Part shown: positions 58,101-64,000 of the stretch, in pieces | How positions within the stretch are numbered: the first letter of the stretch is position 1 | Layout: the number at the start of each line of letters is the position of its first letter | Source: Limisphaera sp026417315 | GTDB taxonomy: Bacteria; Verrucomicrobiota; Verrucomicrobiia; Limisphaerales; Limisphaeraceae | Assembly (NCBI RefSeq): GCF_049537125.1 | Contig: NZ_JBMVQY010000002.1 | Span: forward strand, 1 to 64,000 | Length of the DNA stretch: 64,000 bases | Direction: 5' to 3' | Notes under the pieces: generated by a model | What the model saw: the letters and a program-made list of their open reading frames with translations, nothing else | What the model was told of the DNA's origin: nothing | Database searches by the model: none | Translations under genes and position numbers: made by a program

Positions 58101-61100
58101 ATTCTGAATGGTGGTGCCGCCGTCCGGCACGCGTCCCTGGGCCACGTCGATCTGCTGCGGCCCATAGGCAACGACATCGATGAGGCTGAGGTCGTTTCCC
58201 AGCAGCGCAATCAGTCCCTGCTCGGCGGACAGTTGGAAAGCGACGTGATCGGCGCCCTGTTGCGGATCGTTGTCGGCCCAAAACCGCCGGAAACCCTGCG
58301 GGCCGATGAAAGACAGGGGAGCGATCCGGTGGCGACGGGGGAGGCCGATGGGGTTGTCCGTCAGGTACAGGCCCCCGAGGGCCACGGGCAAGGGTTCCGG
58401 ATTGTACAGCTCGACATAATCGCGCGGCGCCAGTTGCTGCGGTCGGGCCAACCATTCATTGATGCGCACCTTGTGGGGATCTCCGAGCGGCTGGACCATG
58501 TTGGTGCCTCCCAAGGTCGGTTGGGTGAGAACAAACTCGCCCGTGTTTCCGATCCTTCCGATGGAAAGATCGGGCAGCTGAAGTCCAAAGGTTACTTGGT
58601 CCAGCAGTGCGCCCCCGCGGCTGGGTCGGTCGAACAAATAGACGCCCTCGCCGTCCTGATTCAGGGCAAACCCCGTGTGCAGGCCCGAAGTGCCGTCGGG
58701 ATTGTTGGCCCACAACACCAGATACGAGTGGGGCGCCAGCACCGTGCCCGCAGGGAAGGTAAACTTGCCCGGCGTGGCCGGGTTGTCGGTGAGCCGCATG
58801 CCCGACAGGTCCACGGGTTGCGCCGTCTCGTTGTAGAGCTCGATGGCATCCGGATAGGTGCCTTCGTGGGCGACGGCCGCGCGGTTGTTGGCCAGGACCT
58901 CGTTGATCCGGACGCCGGGCCAGTTGGTCAGCACCACCCAGCTCGCGGAAGGTGTGGGTTCCGATTCAGCCTGCCAACGGCCTTGCGCGTCCGCCCCGAG
59001 TACTTCCACCCGGTTGGTGCTGCCGTGCGCCAAATCGGTCAGGACAATCGCCTGCTCCACGGGCTGCGGATCGCTCCAGACGCCGCCGTTGAGACGGAAG
59101 CGGTAGGCGACCACGTTCGAGCCGCCCACGTGCAGCGTGGCCGTGGTCAGCGGAGTGGGCGAGCGGGGCTCGCCGGAGATCCGGGCGCGCGGCAGGGGCG
59201 GGTTGGTTTGCAGATGCGGCGCGATCTGGGCCGCCAGATGGCTGCGCCGTGCAGCCATCCACTGTTTCAACGCGTCCCGCACGGGCCCCGGTACGAAGTC
59301 GCGCAAGGTCTGGTCCACCGTCAGGTCGAACTCCGCCTGGCTGAAGGCGGTGCGGAGCAGCCGATCCAGCGTGTGATAAAACAGCGCCGGTGTCTCGGGC
59401 AATGACCACAGCCGCTGCAGTGCGGGCAGGTCCGCGTCTCGCGTCCACTGGAGGAAATCCAGCGTGGGGCTCCCCGGATGGTTGCCCTGGCCGAGGATCG
59501 TGTCCAGGTCGTAATACATGAGCCGGAACCTCCGATCCGAAGCCCCGGCGTACAGGACGTAGTCGTCGTTGTAACCGTTGTACAACGAGGTTTCGCGGTT
59601 ATCGAGCAGGGCCATGACCGCGAAATAGGTCATCCATTGCTCCCAATGGATCACCGAGCGAACCGCGTCGGCGGTCAACAGGTCGTTGGTGCCCAGGATT
59701 CGCAGCAGCGTCAGCAGGTCCGACCAGTCGTTTTCGCTGTTGTTGGTCCATTTGAACCATGTGTTGGTATAGGCCAGGTAGTTGCTGCCCCGCCAGGTGA
59801 AGGAAGAGGGGGCAATGTCCCGCAGCGCCCGATACACGTTGCCGGCCGGGTCCTCCGGAAACCAGCGCTCCGCCCAGTCGCTGTTCACCACTTCGTTGGC
59901 TGCGTAACACCCCCCGTAGGTCTGCGGGCCGTTGTTGGCCAGGTTGCGGTTGTTGACCCGCACCTGCACGGGGCGGGAAAAGGCGCCTGCCAGACCGGCT
60001 TTCAAGGCCAGCGTGGCCCCCAGAATCTGCAGGTGCGTGTACTGCGCATTCAGATTGAGGGCGACGACGCCCTGCCACGGCTCGTCGCTTCGAAAATTGA
60101 CCCGATAGTTGTTGGGCTTGGCGGTGCGGCTGCCATGCCCACGGTTGCGTACCCCGATCAGGTACCGGACCTGCAGCCCCGTGGCGTCCTGACTGATGAA
60201 GGTGGCATTCATCTGGGCATCGGACAGCGCCGACCCGTCCGTGGCAGAACCGATGTAGGCCAGCTGCCGACGTTCTGCCTCGGTCAGGACGATCTTGTAC
60301 AACGGGAACGGGCCGGCATAACGGGTGTCGTCCACCTGATAGAGGGCATTGGCCACGGGGCCCAGAATCACGCCGTTGGTCTCGACCGCGGGCGCGGGCC
60401 AGAGGCGCACCTGACCCAGGTCATCGCGCGCCTCAAGATAGAACTCGACCACGGCGTCGTTGGTCTGCGGGGGAATGGCCGCACCGAATCGGCCGTCGAA
60501 CGGGGCGCCATCCTCGTGTTGCCCGTCGTCGTGCATCGGAACCGTCTCGAAAGCCGGGCTGCCATCCAACCGCCAGTATAACCGGAGCGTGGCGCCGCCC
60601 GGTTGCTCATCCAAGAGTCGGGCCGTGATCCAGACCGGATCCGTCGAACGCGGCACCGCCGGCCAGTGCTGCACCTGCACGATCATCGGGGCCAGATTGG
60701 TCTGCGCCACCGAATTGGGTCGGCCCGGCGTGCCACCGGCAACCCGGCTGGGAGCCCAGTTCTGGCCGGGGTCGTTGGACAACGCCGGCTGCATGAGTTC
60801 CAGCGAGGATCCGCCACCGTCGGCCGCCGACTTCCATGTCCAGCCGCGCTGGCCACGGTCGGGCGGGCTCCGCAGTCGCACGGCCCAGTCCCCCTCGTCG
60901 GCGTAGGTCACCGCGTCCACCAGCTCTCCCCGCGCATCGACCAGCTGCAACGTGTCGCGACTGTTGCTCAGGCGACCGGTCCAGTTGCCGACCACGTTCG
61001 TGACGTCGGGATACAGGCTCGAAAAGGTGGCCAGATCCGCGGCCACCACGCAAAAGCCGCCCGGTGGCAGTGTGACCGCCGGGAAGGTGAACTCCACGCC

Positions 61101-61334
61101 CCGCGTCAGGCGCCAACCGGCCAGGTTCACGGGCTCGTTGCCGGCGTTGTAGAGCTCGATGAATTCTTCCCGAACATCTTCGGACGCCGGGTGAAAATGG
61201 ATCTCATGAAACACAACCGAGGCCTGCAAATGCCCCGCGATCGCCATCGCCAGTGCAGCACCGGTGGCGCGACGACGCCGACCGCCCGGGGGAGCGGGTC
61301 GGCGGATGATCCCCGGCAGGGACAAGATGTCCAC
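55170..61334 (-). CDS. Giant secreted lamin-tail and CotH-kinase protein
   Basis: The 2054-residue protein has a signal (ATGAALAMAIAGHLQA, ending near 38) and seven lamin-tail domains at about 40-150, 806-940, 955-1070, 1290-1420, 1438-1550, 1576-1700 and 1738-1860, each with a VRINE or ISEIH start and a [D/E]-x-IELYN-x-x-x-x-PVDLSG core. Residues about 345-700 form a CotH-kinase-like domain with PNNYRVNFRSDEPWQG, VNNRNLANNGPQTYGGCYAANEVV and RLMYYDLDTILG, the last resembling the metal-binding motif of spore-coat kinase CotH. A galactose-binding-like module lies at about 1110-1270. TSP3 motifs (DSDADGLPDWWE; DPDGDGQPNGAELVTG) and a C-terminal beta domain ending in FYRLQVQLEP close the protein. 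It may phosphorylate partner surface proteins. Confidence 0.85.
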   Translation of the reverse strand: MDILSLPGIIRRPAPPGGRRRRATGAALAMAIAGHLQASVVFHEIHFHPASEDVREEFIELYNAGNEPVNLAGWRLTRGVEFTFPAVTLPPGGFCVVAADLATFSSLYPDVTNVVGNWTGRLSNSRDTLQLVDARGELVDAVTYADEGDWAVRLRSPPDRGQRGWTWKSAADGGGSSLELMQPALSNDPGQNWAPSRVAGGTPGRPNSVAQTNLAPMIVQVQHWPAVPRSTDPVWITARLLDEQPGGATLRLYWRLDGSPAFETVPMHDDGQHEDGAPFDGRFGAAIPPQTNDAVVEFYLEARDDLGQVRLWPAPAVETNGVILGPVANALYQVDDTRYAGPFPLYKIVLTEAERRQLAYIGSATDGSALSDAQMNATFISQDATGLQVRYLIGVRNRGHGSRTAKPNNYRVNFRSDEPWQGVVALNLNAQYTHLQILGATLALKAGLAGAFSRPVQVRVNNRNLANNGPQTYGGCYAANEVVNSDWAERWFPEDPAGNVYRALRDIAPSSFTWRGSNYLAYTNTWFKWTNNSENDWSDLLTLLRILGTNDLLTADAVRSVIHWEQWMTYFAVMALLDNRETSLYNGYNDDYVLYAGASDRRFRLMYYDLDTILGQGNHPGSPTLDFLQWTRDADLPALQRLWSLPETPALFYHTLDRLLRTAFSQAEFDLTVDQTLRDFVPGPVRDALKQWMAARRSHLAAQIAPHLQTNPPLPRARISGEPRSPTPLTTATLHVGGSNVVAYRFRLNGGVWSDPQPVEQAIVLTDLAHGSTNRVEVLGADAQGRWQAESEPTPSASWVVLTNWPGVRINEVLANNRAAVAHEGTYPDAIELYNETAQPVDLSGMRLTDNPATPGKFTFPAGTVLAPHSYLVLWANNPDGTSGLHTGFALNQDGEGVYLFDRPSRGGALLDQVTFGLQLPDLSIGRIGNTGEFVLTQPTLGGTNMVQPLGDPHKVRINEWLARPQQLAPRDYVELYNPEPLPVALGGLYLTDNPIGLPRRHRIAPLSFIGPQGFRRFWADNDPQQGADHVAFQLSAEQGLIALLGNDLSLIDVVAYGPQQIDVAQGRVPDGGTTIQNLTLPTPGAANSEGPPPCVVTVLSIPLLTYTNLWRYQQTAGFDTQDWARPDYDDSHWPVGPGLLAYESNPAITGLVNTVLQDPRRPPAGSGLLPGHAYYFRTTFLLTNAPDEFLFQASTHLDDGAVIYLNGREAVRIRMPEGPVSPATLATGGPGSSDEATQPESFFLPASLVVHGTNTVAVSVHQQATNSSDIVWGLSIVAVRTLTNCGAALVVLNELQARNSRITNDLGRSADWLEILNPDVHPVDLTGLSLSDDLRQPRKWVFPPGTRLGGGERLVVWCDPDLPPSAQNTGFGLAAAGGAVYLFNAPEQGGTVLDAVFYGAQPADFSLARIPDGMGDWLLALPTPGDLNVPASLGNPARVRINEWMAHPDQGEDWIELYNPEPQPVELSGMALSDDPTDRARSPFPARSYIGPESYWLVYAEGRQTGGADHARFRLAAEGGWIGLYLSTGQQIDGILYGPQVLAVSQGRLPDGAPAFAAFPDTASPGGPNYVLLPTVRINEILTHTDPPLEDAIELYNASHQPVDLSGWYLSDDPVVPRKFRIPPGTVLPAGGFVVFYQDQFGNPLQEDTLVPFQLDSAHGGEVVLSEVNPDGSLTGRRARAAFGAAANGVSLGRIRTSWREEFVALRQRSFGADNPSTLEEFRTGRGAPNSAPLVGPLVISEIHCRPVEKFDSTRPGSGQFVELCNLSDQPLLLYDPDAPTNRWRLAGSIDFVFPPQFSLPPRGLALVVDFDPATQPEELAWFRAAYEVPAPVPILGPWSGELDERAGILELYKPDPPQLPPRPDAGFVPHVLVERIQYQSEPPWPLDLFTAGISLQRTRLTGFGNEPLYWIADLPSAGRTTATDSDADGLPDWWERQHGLDPRRGTDMDGWNGDPDGDGQPNGAELVTGSDPRNASDFLYLTAGHPNASGLVLTFRAAPGRRYHVLCSDEGPTGPWYAWTNLVAELPETIQLVDPRAPIQPRFYRLQVQLEP

Positions 61335-61721
61335 GCTCTAACCTCTATCACCGCCTGACCAGACGGGCAATGCCGGCCACGCCTCCGGAAGCGCCGCGGC
61401 TCGGGCCGGTCCCCCGCGGCCCAGAAGGTCGGGACCTCCTGCCCCTTCCAAGGGTTGGCACTGCCGCAATGGCCGGCTCCGGCCTCGGGGACCGACGCCG
61501 TGGGTCAACGATCAGTCGGCCCCATGGCCAGGCCGACGGCGACGGATCGGGAGTGCGAAGGCCCGATCCATGGGACGGCGCCTCCGCACTCGGAAGGGCC
61601 GAAAAGCGCGCTGATTCTCGGCAACGCCTCACCCGTGGGGAGAAGGGATGGGCCGCCTTCCACTGCACGGAGGAAGCTCCGTTCGTTGACACCGCAGCAC
61701 CGGATTCCTAGGCTGCGGCGG
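61335..61721. other. 387-base divergent region
   Basis: This gap separates the starts of the giant surface protein and the LolC/E-like permease and should contain both promoters. I do not recognise a -35/-10 pair, operator or small RNA. A plus-strand frame open through the region continues into the permease gene, but its protein-like part starts at 61722. Confidence 0.45.
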
Positions 61722-62996
61722 ATGTCGCGATTGCCGTTTGAGCTGCTGCTGGCGCTGCGGTATCTCCGGCCCAAGCGCTCGTTCGTGTCCGTCATCACGC
61801 TGATCTCCGTGCTGGGAGTCACTTTGGGAGTGGCCGTGTTGATCATCGTCATCAGCGTGATGAGCGGGTTCGATCATGATTTGCGCGAGCGCGTTTTTGG
61901 CTTCAACGCGCACCTCAAGGTCCTGCGCCGCGACGGGGCCATGCCGGACTGGCAAAGCGTGCTGGCGCAGGTGCAAACCAATCCGCTCGTTCAGGGTGCT
62001 GCGCCCTTTGTCCTGGGCCAGGTCCTGGTGGAAACCCAGCCGCCCTTTGGTCAGCCCCGGGTCTTTGCCCCCGTGGTGCGGGGATGTGCCCCGGAGCTGG
62101 AGCCCCGGGTGAGTGCCCTGCCGCGCAGCGTGGTGTCCGGCGGCTTCCAGCTGGGACCGCGCGACCTGCTGGTGGGCACCGTTTTCGCGGAGAACATGGG
62201 CCTGGCGGTGGGGGACCGCGTCACGCTCTACTCGTGGCAGGAGTTGCGGCGTCTGAAGGAAAGCCATGAGCGGCAACAACCCGAGGCGATTCTTCCGGAA
62301 GAGTACACCGTGCGGGGGATCTTCGACGCCGGGTATTACGAGTTCAACGCCAACGTGGTGGTGACCGGTTTGGAAGATGCCCAGGAGTTGTTCGACCTGG
62401 CCGGCGACGATGCGGTGCACGGCCTCATGGTGGCGCTGCACGATCCCCTGCAGCCCCAGACCGCCGCGCGCACCCTGCGGCTCCAACTGGGGCCGGAATA
62501 CGTGGTGACCACCTGGATGGAAGACAGTCCCCTCATGCTGGCCGTCCTGGTGGAGAAGAACGTGATGCTCTACATCTTGTTTTTCATCGTGATTGTGGCG
62601 GCCTTCGGGATCACCTGCACGCTCATCACCTTCGTGGTAATGAAGACGCGCGAGATCGGAGTGCTCAAGGCGCTGGGCGCCACCCACCGCCAGGTGTTGT
62701 GGGTGTTCCTGGGCCAAAGCCTGATCGTCAGCATCGGTGGCGTGGCCGCCGGCGTCGGTCTCGGACTGACCGCCATCGCTTACCGGAATGAATTCCTCGC
62801 CTTCCTGCGCCGGGCCACCGGGTTCGAGTTGTTCCCCGCCTCCATCTACGGCTTCGATCAACTGCCTGCCCTGGTCCTGCCGCGGGATGTGGCCATCATC
62901 TGCGGCGGCTCGCTTTTGATTTGTCTGCTGGCGGCCGCGTTTCCCGCGCGGCACGCCAGCCGGCTCAACCCCGTGGAAGCCCTGCGCCATGAGTGA
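61722..62996 (+). CDS. LolC/LolE-type lipoprotein-releasing permease
   Basis: The 424-residue inner-membrane protein has the LolC/E layout: N-terminal helix (FVSVITLISVLGVTLGVAVLIIVISVMSGF), a periplasmic domain (about 50-290) and three C-terminal helices from LYILFFIVIVAAFGITCTLITFVVMKTREIGVLKALGA to RHASRLNPVEALRHE, the FtsX-domain ending. With LolD it extracts mature lipoproteins from the inner membrane for delivery to the outer membrane. Only one permease gene is present, so it probably works as a homodimer. The ATG at 61722 gives the usual short cytoplasmic lead. It overlaps the ATPase gene by eight bases. Confidence 0.9.
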   Translation: MSRLPFELLLALRYLRPKRSFVSVITLISVLGVTLGVAVLIIVISVMSGFDHDLRERVFGFNAHLKVLRRDGAMPDWQSVLAQVQTNPLVQGAAPFVLGQVLVETQPPFGQPRVFAPVVRGCAPELEPRVSALPRSVVSGGFQLGPRDLLVGTVFAENMGLAVGDRVTLYSWQELRRLKESHERQQPEAILPEEYTVRGIFDAGYYEFNANVVVTGLEDAQELFDLAGDDAVHGLMVALHDPLQPQTAARTLRLQLGPEYVVTTWMEDSPLMLAVLVEKNVMLYILFFIVIVAAFGITCTLITFVVMKTREIGVLKALGATHRQVLWVFLGQSLIVSIGGVAAGVGLGLTAIAYRNEFLAFLRRATGFELFPASIYGFDQLPALVLPRDVAIICGGSLLICLLAAAFPARHASRLNPVEALRHE

Positions 62997-63792
62997 GTTG
63001 TTGTCCGGGCCGAATCCCACCGGGCGGTCTTCCGCTTCCCTGGAGACCGGCCCGGGGGCCGTGGCGACTCCCGCGGCGGCGCTCACGGCGGAGCCACCGA
63101 TCCTTCGGGCCCGCGGCCTGGTCAAACGATATCGGATGGGCCGCCGCCTCTTGGAAGTCTTGCGGGGCGTGGATCTCGTCGTACCGCGAGGTGCGTTCCT
63201 GGCGCTCCGTGGGGCCTCGGGCGCCGGCAAAAGCACCCTCCTGCACCTGCTGGGGGGGCTGGATGTGCCGGATGCGGGCGAGATCTGGTTTCAGGGACAG
63301 AACCTGGCTGCGCTTCCGGAGACGGCCCTGACCCGCCTGCGGAATCGGCACATCGGGTTTGTGTTTCAAGCGTACCATCTCCTCCCGGAATTGGATGCTT
63401 TGGAGAACGTCTGTTTGCCGGCGCGCATCGCGCGGCTCGATGCCGCCACGGCCGTCCGTCGCGGCCGCGAACTGCTGGCGCGCGTAGGCCTGGCCGACCG
63501 CATGGAACACAAACCGACGGAACTCTCCGGGGGCGAACAACAGCGGGTGGCCATTGCCCGGGCCCTGATCAACGAGCCCGACCTGATTCTGGCCGACGAG
63601 CCCACGGGCAACCTCGATTCGCACACCGGCGAGGAGATCCTGCGCCTGTTGATGGAAATCCGGCGCGAACGTCAGGTCACGCTGGTCATGGCCACCCACG
63701 ACCACCGCGTCGCGGCGCATGCACCGATGATCGTGGATCTGGTGGATGGGCAAATCCACAAGCCCGGTGCGATGCCCTCGGCGCCGGCTTGA
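62989..63792 (+). CDS. lolD: LolD-type ABC transporter ATPase
   Basis: The 267-residue ATPase carries Walker A GASGAGKST (75-83), FVFQAYHLLPELDALENV with the Q-loop, LSGGEQQRVAIARAL, Walker B LILADEPTGNLDSHTGEE and switch His MATHDHR, all matching LolD. It powers lipoprotein release by the adjacent permease. The first 38 residues form a Pro/Gly/Ser-rich extension that is absent from typical LolD (about 230 residues), so translation may start internally, but its ATG overlaps the permease stop region by eight bases, which favours the long form. Confidence 0.92.
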   Translation: MSELLSGPNPTGRSSASLETGPGAVATPAAALTAEPPILRARGLVKRYRMGRRLLEVLRGVDLVVPRGAFLALRGASGAGKSTLLHLLGGLDVPDAGEIWFQGQNLAALPETALTRLRNRHIGFVFQAYHLLPELDALENVCLPARIARLDAATAVRRGRELLARVGLADRMEHKPTELSGGEQQRVAIARALINEPDLILADEPTGNLDSHTGEEILRLLMEIRRERQVTLVMATHDHRVAAHAPMIVDLVDGQIHKPGAMPSAPA

Positions 63793-63812
63793 GCCTGTGG
63801 GGCCCTGATCCG

Positions 63813-64000
63813 ATGAACCTCGCCCCTGTCCATCAACCGGATTACTGGGAAAACCGCTATCAGTGCGGGGATACCCGCTGGGACAAAGGCGAGCCCGCTC
63901 CCGGTTTGGTGGATTTCCTGCGAGCGCATCCCGAGCTGCCCCGGGGCACGGTACTTGTCCCCGGCTGCGGCACGGGCCACGACGTGGTGGCCTGGGCACG
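63813..64000 (+). CDS. TPMT-like SAM-dependent methyltransferase, 3' end beyond window
   Basis: The first 62 residues are visible: YWENRYQCGDTRWDKGEPAPGL followed by VLVPGCGTGHDVVAWA. This is the beginning of the thiopurine S-methyltransferase/chalcogen methyltransferase family, with the W-DKG-P-P segment that binds substrate and the SAM motif PGCGTGHD. In bacteria these methylate thiols, selenium or tellurium compounds, or halides. It lies 20 bases after lolD on the same strand and may be co-transcribed with it. The C-terminal part cannot be judged. Confidence 0.8.
   Translation, partial: MNLAPVHQPDYWENRYQCGDTRWDKGEPAPGLVDFLRAHPELPRGTVLVPGCGTGHDVVAWA

Noticed and set aside
56802..59405. Plus-strand open frame of 867 codons inside the giant surface-protein gene
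   Set aside because: It is antisense to repeated lamin-tail domains. Its repetitive composition mirrors them and it has no start signal.

Overview
The window is a high-GC bacterial chromosome segment. It most resembles Verrucomicrobiota, probably the Limisphaerales/Pedosphaera group. This placement is an inference from gene content, because there is no rRNA or other marker gene here. The clues are: very large secreted proteins that combine lamin-tail, CotH-kinase, beta-helix, FG-GAP, RCC1 and calcium-binding thrombospondin type 3 (TSP3) modules; Tat-exported Gfo/Idh/MocA oxidoreductases and ThuA proteins; a PolX with a PHP domain; an N-carbamoylputrescine amidase; and a DUF5069 protein. I see no tRNA, rRNA, CRISPR array, intact insertion sequence or prophage.

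Layout. 1-579: end of mobA. 672-11787 (minus strand): an RCC1-repeat protein, an FG-GAP/cohesin-like/dockerin protein, a small cohesin-like protein, a Ser/Thr kinase, N-carbamoylputrescine amidase, PolX and a HEAT-repeat protein. 11.8-17.0 kb: an accessory-looking stretch holding one MrfA/Hrq1-like DExH helicase gene between two long segments with no supportable gene. 16961-22354 (plus): DedA/VTT membrane protein, diacylglycerol-kinase-like lipid kinase, a divergent Nramp-like transporter, RidA and RmuC. 22502-27334 (minus): a Gfo/Idh/MocA oxidoreductase, a ThuA protein and a secreted glycosidase-like protein, with a cluster of palindromes between the last two. 27641-28609 (plus): a phosphodiester-glycosidase (NAGPA) domain protein. 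28697-30673: an OxyR-type regulator divergent from a manganese catalase, with a recognisable OxyR-like operator between them and an intrinsic terminator after the catalase. 30740-37829 (minus): a GH99-like protein, a NarL-type response regulator, a very large propeller-type sensor kinase and an MCE (MlaD-like) protein. 38468-42148 (plus): three consecutive CNNM/CorC-type membrane proteins, followed by plsY-gpsA, a DUF5069 protein and a CoA-binding protein. 45669-50504 (plus): a MacA-like adaptor, an ABC ATPase and two paralogous MacB-type permeases. 50626-61334 (minus): an RlmI-like methyltransferase, then a beta-helix protein and a 2054-residue lamin-tail/CotH-kinase protein whose genes overlap. 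61722 to the end (plus): LolC/E-like permease, LolD-like ATPase and the start of a TPMT-like methyltransferase.

How the genes fit together. Several short operons are clear from overlaps of start and stop codons: sensor kinase and response regulator, CNNM genes 2 and 3, plsY and gpsA, ATPase and first permease, and the lamin-tail/beta-helix pair. The catalase unit is the best supported regulatory circuit: the regulator carries the OxyR redox cysteines at positions 199 and 208 and a near-consensus site lies between the two genes. The surface-protein clusters at both ends share TSP3 repeats, and three of these proteins share a similar C-terminal domain. The first cluster also pairs cohesin-like domains with a dockerin. 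The sensor kinase, response regulator and GH99-like gene look like a glycan-response unit. The glycosidase-like, ThuA and Gfo/Idh genes look like a carbohydrate-degradation neighbourhood.
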